DNA of 64,000 nt from contig NZ_JBPUSJ010000010.1 of the NCBI RefSeq assembly GCF_051851475.1, positions 118,566-182,565 of the forward strand, given 5' to 3'. A model generated the notes under the pieces. It searched no databases and was not told where the DNA came from. It saw only the letters and a program-made list of their open reading frames with translations. Position numbers and translations under genes: made by a program. This document shows, in pieces, positions 1 to 8,999 of the stretch (positions are counted from its first letter, which is position 1; every line of letters starts with the position of its first letter). This stretch comes from Carboxylicivirga taeanensis (GTDB lineage Bacteria > Bacteroidota > Bacteroidia > Bacteroidales > Marinilabiliaceae).

Positions 1-3000
1 GAACTAGTAATACTTCCTGCCACTCCTTCACCCGGAAGCCCTGTTCCATATAAAACAGCACCAGCAATGGCATCGCTCCACTTATCAATCGTATTATTTC
101 CATCCTCTTGACTGATGACCAATTGCTGCACCAAGGTACGCGTCTCAGCATATCTCGACCCATTATCGTTCAGGTTAAAGGAGAACACAGAAAGTTGCTC
201 GGCCGGGGTATTAATAATGGATGAAATCGAGACCACTTCAGCAACCCCATTGGAAACTGTAGATGTTGGATCGTAAATACCGCCCACTTCTATATTGTCG
301 ATGCAAAAACCTAACGGACCACCTGTAGAACGATCATTATACCATTTGAATTTAATCGTTGCTAAATTGCCTAAATGCTTACTTAGGTCAATATCCCTTT
401 GTTGCCACGAGCCAGAACCATAAAATTCTTTTGCATCACTTAACAAAATATCGTTACTCCCAGTATTTATATAAACCTCTCCATAATCATAAACTGTACC
501 ACTCCCTGCTTCGCCATCACATTTCCAATCAAATGACAAACTGGCGGTATTTAAATCTTCTAAATCCACTTCAACTTCCAGCCACGATTCTGAGGCATTG
601 CTTATATTGTAACCAGCTGTTGTGCTATTATTATTTCTAATATAGGCCGACTTTGTTCCTTCCGAAAACGTATCACGCCCACCTATCAGCCAATTATTAG
701 GTTTATTTGGCGTATTGACTGTCCATTTACTATAGGTATTTGAATCCTCCCAATCCTCGAATAGGACTGTTACTTTTGCCGGGGTATTGGCACTGGCATC
801 AATCCCTTTTGAATAAATGCCGTTACGCGATGAAAAGGCCCGGTAATTATAAATGGTCCCATACTTTAATGGGGCGTGCTCGAAAGGCGCAGCTCCGGTT
901 GCCAATAAATCGCCATGATAAAGCACTATGCTCCCGTTAGGTAACACATCACCCACCTCGTATAAAGTTTCATTTTGTGGAGAGTCAGTTATGGTCGATT
1001 CCGAATATAGAATTAGTACATCGTCATTATAGGCATTTTTCTCCCAGGTTAGATTATTTAAAACATCATTGGGGTTAGTAGCTGCAAATGATTTGGGCTC
1101 GGCAATGGTACCGGTTATTTTAACATCATCGATACAAAAGCCGGGATTACTAGGACTCCCAAAATCATGATTTCTCCACCTAAACTGAACAGTATGAATC
1201 CCATTTATAAAGCTGTTTAAAGAAATAGTTTCTTTATTCCAATCATTTACATCATAATAGTATTCCCTACCCTCCGTACTTTGTCGTCTATTACCATCAA
1301 CCAGAACCTCACCCCAACCTGTCCAATAATCACCTTTTACTCTCCACTCAAAATCCAAGCTTGCAGATTCATAATTCCTCAAATCAACTTCCAGTTCCAG
1401 ATATGTATCAGCAGAACTTGCTGCATCATAGCCAGCGGTTACACCCATATCATTGGAGATATAGGCTGATTTGCCACTACCTTGATTTGCTGTTGCCGCA
1501 CCATGCACCCATTTATTGGCCCCATCACCAAAGCTCCAGGCATCCACGGACTCTTCAAAATCCTCTACAAATGGCAGTGCCACGGGCATACGCACTTTGA
1601 TGGCTTTCGCACTAGAATACGCGCCTCCTTTTTTGGTCCAAATTTTATAGGTTAACTGGCCGCTAAAGTTACCTGTATGGGTATAATTTTCAGCCGCCCC
1701 TGAATACACCACCACGCCTCCATCGGGCAAGAAGTCGCCGGACGAGTAGCTTTTCCCATCTTGCGGCCGCCCAATACTTCCGCACGGAGAATAGGCAATC
1801 AGCACGTTATCTTCAGGGGCGTTTTTCGTCCACTCCAGAGCCACTTCTTCCGATGACAATGCAGTCCCCTTAAAATCACGAACACGCGCTACCTCACTTC
1901 CAATCACACGTACCTCGTCGATACAAAACCCCGGATCGACTCCCCCCTGATGGTTCGTGGTAAATCTAAAATCAACAGTTGCACGTCCATTGCTCACCGC
2001 ATCTGTAATATCAATGGTTTCTTGTATCCATACTCCCTGTCCGGCATAACCATCATACCAGGTCCCATTGATCGATAGCGCTCCTTCATCGCGCGTTGGT
2101 TCGCCCACACACTTCCAATAGAAAGATAGTTCAACACTCTTATGTTTAGTATCAATGCCAGATAAAGTCAGGCGCATATCACTTATGTAATTTTGACCGG
2201 TATACCTCAGCTCGGTATTATAGCTTGCATCATCTGCATTTTTTGAAATGTACTTTGAATTGCGACCAGCATATTTTTCTTTAGCACCAAACGTCCAATC
2301 ATTATTTGAGTATTCTTTTAGCCACCCCAAAAAGGGGATATAATATCTACTAACACCAGGTGTCTCACTCCAACTTCCACTACCTTCACCACTTTGAGTA
2401 CCTTCGAAACCATCGTAAAAAATGGTATTCGAACTAAGTGGCTCTACTTTTAATTTAACCGGCATGGAGTACTCATTACCTGGAGTTGTGTATGACCAAA
2501 TACGCAAGTAGGCAATCTCTCCGGGGGTTAAACCATTGTAGGACCAAGCCTCCAATTTACCCTTATAGATAATTTCAGAGCCGGCATCTAAGATCGCACC
2601 CAGAGCATAGTTAGACCCATCAACAGGTCTGTCGTTTAAGTCACTATTTGACCAGGCTATCATTACATCATCACTATTTGCATTAAGCTTCCACTTTAAA
2701 TCAATAGTCGAACCAGATAAATTGGTATAAGTAAATCCTGTTGGGACCTCTACATTGGATAATAGTCCCAAATCTCCTAGAATTCTATTCAACTCATCAT
2801 TGTTAACTTCGTCAATTAGAAATTGGTCCTTATCTGCAAAACCTTTGGATGGAACAGGCGCATTTTTATCAGCAGCTAGAGTTCCACTCATATCATAGAC
2901 ATCACCTCTGTAGTCGCCCCCGGCGTTGCGTATTATCCCACCTTTCCCAACAATTAGTTTACCACTACCAGAAATGTTAACGCCTCTTAAATCAACACTG

Positions 3001-3395
3001 CCAAGAACAATTAATATTCCTCGAATATATGAAGAGCCACCTCTATCAGTATAGTCGCCATGAACAATAACCGTTGCTCCCTCACGCACATAAAATGACT
3101 GTGTCGAATTAAGATTTCCAAATACTTCAACCCTGGAACCATTTTCAATGTCATCGCGACTCCAACCTGTATGATTATAATTTTTACGAATAGTCAAATT
3201 ACCACCTCTTATTAGACCATCCGTAAGCGAATTAAAATTGCCTTCAATGGTAACATTGAATCCACTCTTAATATTCCAATTTCCAGTGGTCGTTTCGTCA
3301 CCATTAAAAACATCACCATCATTATAAGATTGCGCATTAACTCCTGTACCTAACAGGATCATTGTCAGGATTAAAACAATGTAATTATATTTCAT
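1..3395 (-). CDS. Large secreted modular surface protein (partial, C-terminus off window)
   Basis: The reading frame is open from an ATG at 3395 to the window edge (1131 codons, no stop), so the C-terminus is missing. Residues 1-22 form a signal peptide ending VNAQ. Residues about 25-160 are short beta-strand repeats of the type V-x-G-x-L/V, like a solenoid. From about residue 200 a fibronectin-III-like segment alternates with a jelly-roll (MAM/choice-of-anchor-J-like) segment. Three jelly-roll segments begin near residues 323, 607 and 876, each opening with F-x-D/E-x-F/W-E and closing with GFCID-[DEN]-[IV]-[KER]-[VI], so the module repeats about every 270-280 residues. Function is unknown; an adhesin or surface-layer role secreted by T9SS is inferred, but any sorting domain would lie outside the window. 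Its N-terminal layout resembles the neighbour at 3787-6036. Short antisense frames across it look like shadows. Confidence 0.85.
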   Translation of the reverse strand, partial: MKYNYIVLILTMILLGTGVNAQSYNDGDVFNGDETTTGNWNIKSGFNVTIEGNFNSLTDGLIRGGNLTIRKNYNHTGWSRDDIENGSRVEVFGNLNSTQSFYVREGATVIVHGDYTDRGGSSYIRGILIVLGSVDLRGVNISGSGKLIVGKGGIIRNAGGDYRGDVYDMSGTLAADKNAPVPSKGFADKDQFLIDEVNNDELNRILGDLGLLSNVEVPTGFTYTNLSGSTIDLKWKLNANSDDVMIAWSNSDLNDRPVDGSNYALGAILDAGSEIIYKGKLEAWSYNGLTPGEIAYLRIWSYTTPGNEYSMPVKLKVEPLSSNTIFYDGFEGTQSGEGSGSWSETPGVSRYYIPFLGWLKEYSNNDWTFGAKEKYAGRNSKYISKNADDASYNTELRYTGQNYISDMRLTLSGIDTKHKSVELSFYWKCVGEPTRDEGALSINGTWYDGYAGQGVWIQETIDITDAVSNGRATVDFRFTTNHQGGVDPGFCIDEVRVIGSEVARVRDFKGTALSSEEVALEWTKNAPEDNVLIAYSPCGSIGRPQDGKSYSSGDFLPDGGVVVYSGAAENYTHTGNFSGQLTYKIWTKKGGAYSSAKAIKVRMPVALPFVEDFEESVDAWSFGDGANKWVHGAATANQGSGKSAYISNDMGVTAGYDAASSADTYLELEVDLRNYESASLDFEWRVKGDYWTGWGEVLVDGNRRQSTEGREYYYDVNDWNKETISLNSFINGIHTVQFRWRNHDFGSPSNPGFCIDDVKITGTIAEPKSFAATNPNDVLNNLTWEKNAYNDDVLILYSESTITDSPQNETLYEVGDVLPNGSIVLYHGDLLATGAAPFEHAPLKYGTIYNYRAFSSRNGIYSKGIDASANTPAKVTVLFEDWEDSNTYSKWTVNTPNKPNNWLIGGRDTFSEGTKSAYIRNNNSTTAGYNISNASESWLEVEVDLEDLNTASLSFDWKCDGEAGSGTVYDYGEVYINTGSNDILLSDAKEFYGSGSWQQRDIDLSKHLGNLATIKFKWYNDRSTGGPLGFCIDNIEVGGIYDPTSTVSNGVAEVVSISSIINTPAEQLSVFSFNLNDNGSRYAETRTLVQQLVISQEDGNNTIDKWSDAIAGAVLYGTGLPGEGVAGSITS

Positions 3396-3505
3396 ATTTC
3401 AAGTTTTTATCTCCGGGTGAAGTATGAATAATCTTTTACAATGATAGCTTATTCATGTACTCTTAAAGTGCTAAGTCCACGCACTCATAACCTGTTAATA
3501 GCGTA

Positions 3506-3513
3506 CAAACATA
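3506..3513 (-). promoter_or_regulatory. Candidate Bacteroidota -7 element for modular surface gene
   Basis: Read on the minus strand this is TATGTTTG, a full match to TAnnTTTG. It would give a leader of roughly 100 nt before the ATG at 3395. No convincing -33 TTG is seen at the usual distance, so this is moderate evidence only. Confidence 0.4.
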
Positions 3514-3734
3514 CTAATTCATCGACTAAGCGACTAAAAAGTTTGATAAGCTGAATGCTTTTAGTGATAAAACGTTGGCAATGTATTAGCAGTATAATTA
3601 ATGTAAAATAGTATGGTCTTTCATTTGTTTCATTCATTGCCAACCAACTCAAATTATTTAATCTTTATTTGTATTACGCAGAATATTAATACATAATAAT
3701 AAATACTAACCAATGAATAAATCAATTATTAAGA

Positions 3735-3765
3735 CAAAAAAAGGCTGCCTAAACAGACAGCCTTT
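3735..3765 (-). terminator. Intrinsic terminator of the 3787-6036 gene
   Basis: A perfect 8-bp stem (AAAGGCTG / CAGCCTTT, 3740-3747 and 3758-3765) with a 10-nt loop is followed on the minus strand by a run of T (complement of the A run at 3735-3741). It sits about 20 bp past the stop codon. Confidence 0.85.
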
Positions 3766-3786
3766 AAACATGAATAATATTAGATA

Positions 3787-6036
3787 TTATTTCACCACTA
3801 TTTTCTTTTCAAAATGCGCACTACCCGATGTAACTTTAACAATATAGACCCCGGATGGAAGATTAAGTTGTGTTCCGAAGCGGCTAGCTGTGAAAGATTG
3901 ATTAAATAGCTCACTGCCAGTCAATGAGTAGACCCTCACGATTTTATTTATTGCTTCCAAATTACAAACAACATTCAAATAATTTGTTGTTTGCACAAAA
4001 ATATCAACGTCCCCATTCACTTCAATCTCATCAACATCAGTGGCTATTTGATCTTGTGGCTGGTTAAACTGCAACACAAACCTATCTTCCTCAACATCTT
4101 CCCTTAAGTCGAATTCATAGACTGTTTCGCTATCCATTATTGTTGATACATTAGCAATCCTATCATAGAGCACCAACTCATAGCTCTCTTTCAGGTTATC
4201 AATCCCACTAATACTTAGGAGCTGACGTCCGGCCTTCGCCTTAATCCCAAGTTTTTGCTCATGCCCCCAAATACGTTCAGGCAATACCTTTATTACCGAT
4301 TTTGTATCATTCTCCTGAGAAAAGATATAAGAGTAATCCGTCTTATTATAAAAAAGCTGCTCTGAATCCAAGCGCGTTTGCTCAAAACTACCATTCGGGA
4401 ACAAAGCGATAACTGCCTCATCCGTCAGTCCCGACTCATTTTTCAATTTAATCCTTAGTACATTCTCCTCTTTCTTCTCGCCAGAGGATTTTAAAGTTAC
4501 CGTTGGTGCGTGAACTAGATGTTGAGCTTTCATATAAATCTTTTCACTGCCAAGAGCATCTGCTTTTGATTTGATATAAAAAGCCTGCCCCGGAGCAATA
4601 ATTCCTCCTGACACTTTGTCTGCTGGGTTTATTGGGGTTTCTATTCCGGATGAAGTATTGAAGGCATAATACTTCTTATCCGCATTGCTGGTGCCTGTTG
4701 CAACATATACCGTTCCTTCTGTCGCATCAAAATCACCATTATCAACGGGCAATTTATAATAAGCCGGGTATGGATTGGCAATAATTTGCCACCCCCCATT
4801 AGGGTTTATATTTATGGCATAAGATGCTTTATTATTGATTATTCCAGTCTGCTCTATCGTTGTAGCATTCAATACTTTCACTTGATAACCACGCAGTTCT
4901 TCATTAGCAGAAAATTCAAACCCTGCATCTGCCACTCGGTTAACTAACGTTCCTGCGCTTGTATAATCATACAGTACACATTTATTATCTGGATCGTTAT
5001 GAATATTGCGATATACACTCATCGACGGATTGGAAATGGGATGTCCGATAAACCAATAGTTTAAAGCTCCCAGTGTCCATCGGAACGTAATATCACCGCT
5101 TACTTGACCATAAACAATGAAGGAGGTTGGCTTAGTGTTGGAATTTTCAACTGTCAAAGTAGCCCCTGGTCCAATAATAATATCACCTAATACGGTGACT
5201 TTACAACCTGCGGGTATAAACAATTCTGCTCCAGTCTCCAATTCCAAATTCCACATGTAATACGCATAGTCATTACAAATTTTCGGATAAAATGATTTAC
5301 CAGACTCAATTAAAACATTTTCTCCAGTTGTAGGAATAGTAGTATTAGACCAATTACCTTCTGCATCCCATTGAATACTACCTCCAGTCCAAACTACTGT
5401 TGTGAATTTCTCTTCATCAACTTTATCAATAAACGAGTCTTCAATATCGTCTGGGAGAATACCACTTTCAATTAAATCACCTATATCACCTTCCAAACCA
5501 CCTGAACTATCACCAGTGAAGTCATCTGGATCACTCATATAAATTTGCCCAGCATTATCTTCTTCTGCGCCTCCATTTTTACCTTCATAATCATAACTTC
5601 CACCAACTACTAAAACTCCTGTATTAATAATATTGAGTTCTAATGAATTTTTACCTAAAACGTTTAGATCTCCGGTAACAACCAGAGTACCATGTAGCAT
5701 AAAATCAACATTATTCAAATCTGTTGTCCCAACTGTTAAGTCACCATAAACCACCATAATGGTGTTCTCATCCACGATTAAGTTGTCGCAAAAAAGGAAG
5801 CCATCCACCACATAACGTACTGTATCAGATGGCAGTCCATTATCAATAACGTGTAACGCATCATAACTTTTTGGTCCCGTCTCTGTTAAATCAGCTGCTA
5901 CATCTTTATCAGCAGCATTAACTTTGCACGTTGCTATCATCGCAACTACAATCAATACTAACTTCACATAAATACTATTCATTTCGCTAATCCTGATAAG
6001 TGATTTTTTACATTTCTTTATGAATGGTTTTAACAT
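3787..6036 (-). CDS. Secreted protein with solenoid-like N-terminus and T9SS sorting domain
   Basis: A 749-residue protein. The signal sequence (about residues 19-42, ending KVNAA) is preceded by an unusually long basic n-region; an in-frame ATG at 5982 would give a conventional signal peptide. Residues about 50-170 are short beta repeats (V-x-G-D-L-x-V), followed by an acidic Asp/Gly-rich linker (about 165-205) and a second beta-rich block with GNW and G-x-x-L-x-V repeats. The last about 70 residues form a type-A T9SS C-terminal domain: a Y-S-L-T-G-S-E-L strand, SGVYIVKV, and a terminal KKIVVK. Expected fate is outer-membrane passage by T9SS and cell-surface attachment. No enzymatic domain was recognised. 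The N-terminal half resembles that of the adjacent modular protein, so the two may act together. A strong Shine-Dalgarno (6045-6051) favours the long start. Confidence 0.85.
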   Translation of the reverse strand: MLKPFIKKCKKSLIRISEMNSIYVKLVLIVVAMIATCKVNAADKDVAADLTETGPKSYDALHVIDNGLPSDTVRYVVDGFLFCDNLIVDENTIMVVYGDLTVGTTDLNNVDFMLHGTLVVTGDLNVLGKNSLELNIINTGVLVVGGSYDYEGKNGGAEEDNAGQIYMSDPDDFTGDSSGGLEGDIGDLIESGILPDDIEDSFIDKVDEEKFTTVVWTGGSIQWDAEGNWSNTTIPTTGENVLIESGKSFYPKICNDYAYYMWNLELETGAELFIPAGCKVTVLGDIIIGPGATLTVENSNTKPTSFIVYGQVSGDITFRWTLGALNYWFIGHPISNPSMSVYRNIHNDPDNKCVLYDYTSAGTLVNRVADAGFEFSANEELRGYQVKVLNATTIEQTGIINNKASYAININPNGGWQIIANPYPAYYKLPVDNGDFDATEGTVYVATGTSNADKKYYAFNTSSGIETPINPADKVSGGIIAPGQAFYIKSKADALGSEKIYMKAQHLVHAPTVTLKSSGEKKEENVLRIKLKNESGLTDEAVIALFPNGSFEQTRLDSEQLFYNKTDYSYIFSQENDTKSVIKVLPERIWGHEQKLGIKAKAGRQLLSISGIDNLKESYELVLYDRIANVSTIMDSETVYEFDLREDVEEDRFVLQFNQPQDQIATDVDEIEVNGDVDIFVQTTNYLNVVCNLEAINKIVRVYSLTGSELFNQSFTASRFGTQLNLPSGVYIVKVTSGSAHFEKKIVVK

Positions 6037-6051
6037 TCATGATTCCCTCCT
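6036..6051 (-). promoter_or_regulatory. Strong Shine-Dalgarno with overlapping alternative ATGs
   Basis: On the minus strand AGGAGGG (6051-6045) precedes ATGAATG. The first ATG (6040) opens a 10-codon frame (MNVKTIHKEM, then stop); the second (6036) starts the 749-residue protein. Such a strong SD is unusual in Bacteroidota and supports the long start over the internal ATG at 5982. Confidence 0.55.
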
Positions 6052-6592
6052 ACTATTGTAATGTGGTACGCAATGTCCTAATAAAAGTAACGCGAAAAAT
6101 TACTAATAACAGTATTACTTTGATGATTGTTCGGAATTTGGTGACAAACGAAATACTAAATTAAATGCCAAAAAGAGCCACCTCTAGACAAACAACATAG
6201 AAACGGTATGGAACAAATTTTTCAAAGCACACATTTCGGAGAATCCATTACTTATCGTAATGTATAATTTAAATACTATTGTCAGCGTACTTTATAAGAC
6301 CAACTACAGAAAAAAAAAGATTTGAACGCATAATTCCACTGCACCGTTAATGTCAAAATTTGGTTAGAAAATTAAGCTAGAGAAACCATATTCTAATCGA
6401 GAATAATTGAATCTTTACGCGAGCAGGTACCTTAATCCATTACTTTTCACCCTCTAACTTACCTTTTCAACATGCCCGCCTGGTTTCATTGAGCAACAGG
6501 TAATGCGGAAGTTCTAACTGACTTTTTTGCAAAAAAATAGCTGCTCTTAGGATCAAAGCAGCTAAACTTATATTTTTATAGAGATGAGACGT
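6037..6592. other. Intergenic region, no gene seen
   Basis: A 556-bp AT-rich stretch between two minus-strand genes. It holds the Shine-Dalgarno of the upstream gene at its right end here (6045-6051) and the terminator of the dehydratase-like gene is not in it proper but at 6531-6564, at its low-coordinate end. No open frame of note and no recognisable RNA family was seen. Confidence 0.5.
6531..6564 (-). terminator. Intrinsic terminator of the double-hotdog gene
   Basis: Perfect 8-bp stem TAGCTGCT / AGCAGCTA (6538-6545, 6557-6564) with an 11-nt loop, followed on the minus strand by seven T (complement of 6531-6537). It lies about 30 bp after the stop at 6593. Confidence 0.85.
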
Positions 6593-7687
6593 TTACTCCG
6601 CTTTTCGGAGGGCTTTCCAGTCGGCCACACAACATATTTTCCCTTTCAGAGCGGGGCACTTTTCTTCGAGCACACGCTCTACATCAGCAGGACGGTCTAA
6701 GCCATTGAACAGCTCAACCGGAAAATCGGCATCTGACAGTTCCAATTCAGTATCGACATTACGCAAGCCAAAGGTTCGTACATCCAACTCCTCAAACCCT
6801 GGCATAATTTGCTCACTACTCTTCACATAGCTAAATGCCCCTAACCGATCTTCAGCTACAACCGGCACAACATGAAAGGCTCTATCTACCTGTGGCAATA
6901 GCAATTGCCTGAATTCCCTACCTGAAATACCTAACACCATTGATAACACAATTCCCCCGGAAATAATGATTTCACCTGGTTTATAACGCTGGTAATTAAA
7001 GTGGATCGGGTGTGAATTCTTAAAATAAGTCGCCCAAAATAAGTTCTCGCTCTTACCTACCGGCCTAACAAATGGGTGTAATAGCAAATCGCCTTCGCGA
7101 AAATCGTTGATCTTGTTCTCAATGGCAATGCCACGCACCCGCGCCAAAATCTTTTCCTTGAAATGGTGATTTTTTAACGGCTCAATAAAATCTGTCTTCT
7201 GTTTTTCAGCATTGTTAATTTTAGGAAATAAGGTTACCCGCTCCAAAGAAAAAACTGGCTCTCCTTTTTGATTAGATAATACATGCTCTGAAACAATCGT
7301 AGAATAGTTGCCGTTTGAGGTATCCTTGATTTCCTTAATAAGGATGGCGCACGAAAACGTATCTCCGGCAAAGGCTGGATTCAGGTAAAGGGCCTTACGC
7401 ACTTCCAGGTGAAGCAGGCTCGAATGCGCAAAACTTTCTACTCCAAGACTGAGGGTGAGGTTGAGCAAGAAACCATAGGGTAAAAACATTTCGTGAAACC
7501 CAAGTATACTGGCGAACTCCCTACTATTCTCCGGATATGAAGACGTGGGCATCAGGCCACTCCACAAACTATGAACGGACTCGTCAACCGTAACATTAAA
7601 ATGACTTATTATTTCTTGTCCAATTGATACCCGGTTAAGATCTAATCCGTAACTAACTTTTCTATTTGGTTTTAAAAATCCTTGCAT
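6593..7687 (-). CDS. Double-hotdog MaoC-like acyl-thioester dehydratase/hydratase
   Basis: A 364-residue protein starting at the ATG at 7687 (M-Q-G-F-L). The frame extends to 7774, but that extension overlaps a -7 promoter element at 7707-7714. The fold looks like two tandem hotdog domains: residues about 10-165 (with GDTFSC and a following long strand, as in MaoC proteins) and about 190-320 with NSHPIHFN, which fits the MaoC hydratase active-site motif (HxIH type). Size and layout recall mesaconyl-CoA hydratase/HTD2-like proteins, which add or remove water on CoA or ACP thioesters. The substrate cannot be told from the sequence. It is monocistronic: it has its own promoter and terminator and lies downstream of the AmmeMemoRadiSam operon after a 282-bp gap. 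Assignment to the hotdog family is fairly sure; the reaction is inferred. Confidence 0.65.
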   Translation of the reverse strand: MQGFLKPNRKVSYGLDLNRVSIGQEIISHFNVTVDESVHSLWSGLMPTSSYPENSREFASILGFHEMFLPYGFLLNLTLSLGVESFAHSSLLHLEVRKALYLNPAFAGDTFSCAILIKEIKDTSNGNYSTIVSEHVLSNQKGEPVFSLERVTLFPKINNAEKQKTDFIEPLKNHHFKEKILARVRGIAIENKINDFREGDLLLHPFVRPVGKSENLFWATYFKNSHPIHFNYQRYKPGEIIISGGIVLSMVLGISGREFRQLLLPQVDRAFHVVPVVAEDRLGAFSYVKSSEQIMPGFEELDVRTFGLRNVDTELELSDADFPVELFNGLDRPADVERVLEEKCPALKGKICCVADWKALRKAE

Positions 7688-7706
7688 GGTTAAATGTTGA
7701 GAAGCA

Positions 7707-7714
7707 CAAAAATA
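7707..7714 (-). promoter_or_regulatory. Bacteroidota -7 element upstream of double-hotdog gene
   Basis: Minus-strand TATTTTTG matches TAnnTTTG exactly and ends 19 nt before the ATG at 7687. It lies inside the longer reading frame, so it also argues for the shorter protein. Confidence 0.55.
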
Positions 7715-7969
7715 AGCTTTTAATCGCACAAACAGCACTCCTATCAAGCTCCATAGAAAGAAATTAAGGCTCAACTTTCAATCATAAATTGAACGAATTA
7801 AAATACTTTCATATTTATATAATGCTTATCAAACATCAATGAATCCTTAAGCAATTAGCAACAAAAAAATCTCTTACAATAAGCAACAGCTGCTTTATAA
7901 TTTTCAGAATCCTTCACCGGCTCGTGAAGCTTGCCCTTTTTAAAAATATGATATAACACTGGAAAACCG

Positions 7970-8977
7970 CTACTTAAGCCAAAAACCTGGCAGGAAACTC
8001 CCGCAAACAGCACATCTGCCTTCAGAGAATTTATGTTTTTCCACCTGATAGCCTATTCGCTTTATCAGCACCTGACCGCAACTAAAACAATACGTATGCC
8101 GATAGGCATTAGTGCCAATATTACCTACATACACGTAACGCATCCCTTTAACTCGAGCCAACTCAGCTATATTTTGCAATAGCTCTGGTGATGTAGCAGG
8201 TACATGCATCAGTCGATAGGCAGGAAGAAACCTGTTAAAATGGATGGGTACATCTTCAAAGCCATTGGCGATTAACCAGTCTAACATCCGATCAATCATC
8301 TGCATATCATCGCTATATTCGGGCACGACCAGGTTTGTAATTTCCAGCCAGACACCTGCCTTTTTCAAGGCTATTAGAGTATTCAGAACGGGTTTAAGCG
8401 TGATGCCACACAGCTCCTTATATACTTCATTATCGAAGCATTTAAGATCGATATTAACTGCATCTATGAACCCTATCAGCTCCGAAAGAGGTGCCGGATT
8501 GATGTAACCGGCCGACACCATAATATTTTTAAGCCCCTGTTTATGCGCCAATTGCGCAGTCTCCAACATGTATTCATAATAAACAGTCGGGTCTGTATAC
8601 GTATAAGAAATGGAAGTACACCCCTGCTGAAGCGCCATATGAACTAACTCATCAGGCATCAGGCGGTGCTCCTCTGATCGCTTTGGGGCGATTTGAGAAA
8701 TACTGGAGTTTTGGCAATTGAGGCACTTTAAATTACAACCCGATGTGGCGATGGAGAGTGTTTGGGAAGCCGGTAAAAAATGATACAAAGGTTTCTTTTC
8801 AACAGGGTCGACGTGGACAGCACATAGATTGGCATATGCCAGACTATAAAGCTTTCCGTCACTGTTCACACGAGTTTGACAGCGCCCGACATCACCATCG
8901 TTCAAACGGCACATATGGGGACACAATTCACAGATAACCACATCATCTTTTACCCGGTAATAAAGTGCTTCGTGCAT
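7970..8977 (-). CDS. amrS: AmmeMemoRadiSam system radical SAM enzyme
   Basis: A 335-residue cytosolic radical SAM protein. The CX3CX2C cluster motif is at C81-C85-C88 (SGCNLKCLNC). An N-terminal Cys set (C16, C19, C23, C33) precedes it, and a C-terminal CxxC...CxxC zinc-ribbon-like end closes the protein (CFSCG...CAVCG). This arrangement, and the phrase beginning ANLCAVHVDPVEKKPLYHF, is diagnostic for AmrS, relatives of pyruvate-formate-lyase activating enzymes that occur with Memo and AMMECR1 proteins. The gene is the last of a three-gene operon, 22 bp after the phosphoesterase stop. The physiological reaction of this family was unknown when I last learned of it, so I assign none. Confidence 0.93.
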   Translation of the reverse strand: MHEALYYRVKDDVVICELCPHMCRLNDGDVGRCQTRVNSDGKLYSLAYANLCAVHVDPVEKKPLYHFLPASQTLSIATSGCNLKCLNCQNSSISQIAPKRSEEHRLMPDELVHMALQQGCTSISYTYTDPTVYYEYMLETAQLAHKQGLKNIMVSAGYINPAPLSELIGFIDAVNIDLKCFDNEVYKELCGITLKPVLNTLIALKKAGVWLEITNLVVPEYSDDMQMIDRMLDWLIANGFEDVPIHFNRFLPAYRLMHVPATSPELLQNIAELARVKGMRYVYVGNIGTNAYRHTYCFSCGQVLIKRIGYQVEKHKFSEGRCAVCGSFLPGFWLK

Positions 8978-8999
8978 AGCTGTACTATCTTAATCCGTT

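Larger units (their letters stand above)
3396..3786. other. Intergenic region with promoter and terminator
   Basis: This 391-bp AT-rich gap separates two minus-strand genes. It contains the terminator of the upstream gene (3735-3765) and a candidate -7 promoter element for the modular protein (3506-3513). I see no gene in it. Confidence 0.6.

Noticed and set aside
359..1600. Small plus-strand frames inside the modular protein gene
   Set aside because: Antisense shadows; no signals or domains.
7688..7774. N-terminal extension of the double-hotdog gene
   Set aside because: It overlaps the -7 element and looks like an untranslated hydrophobic-coding stretch.
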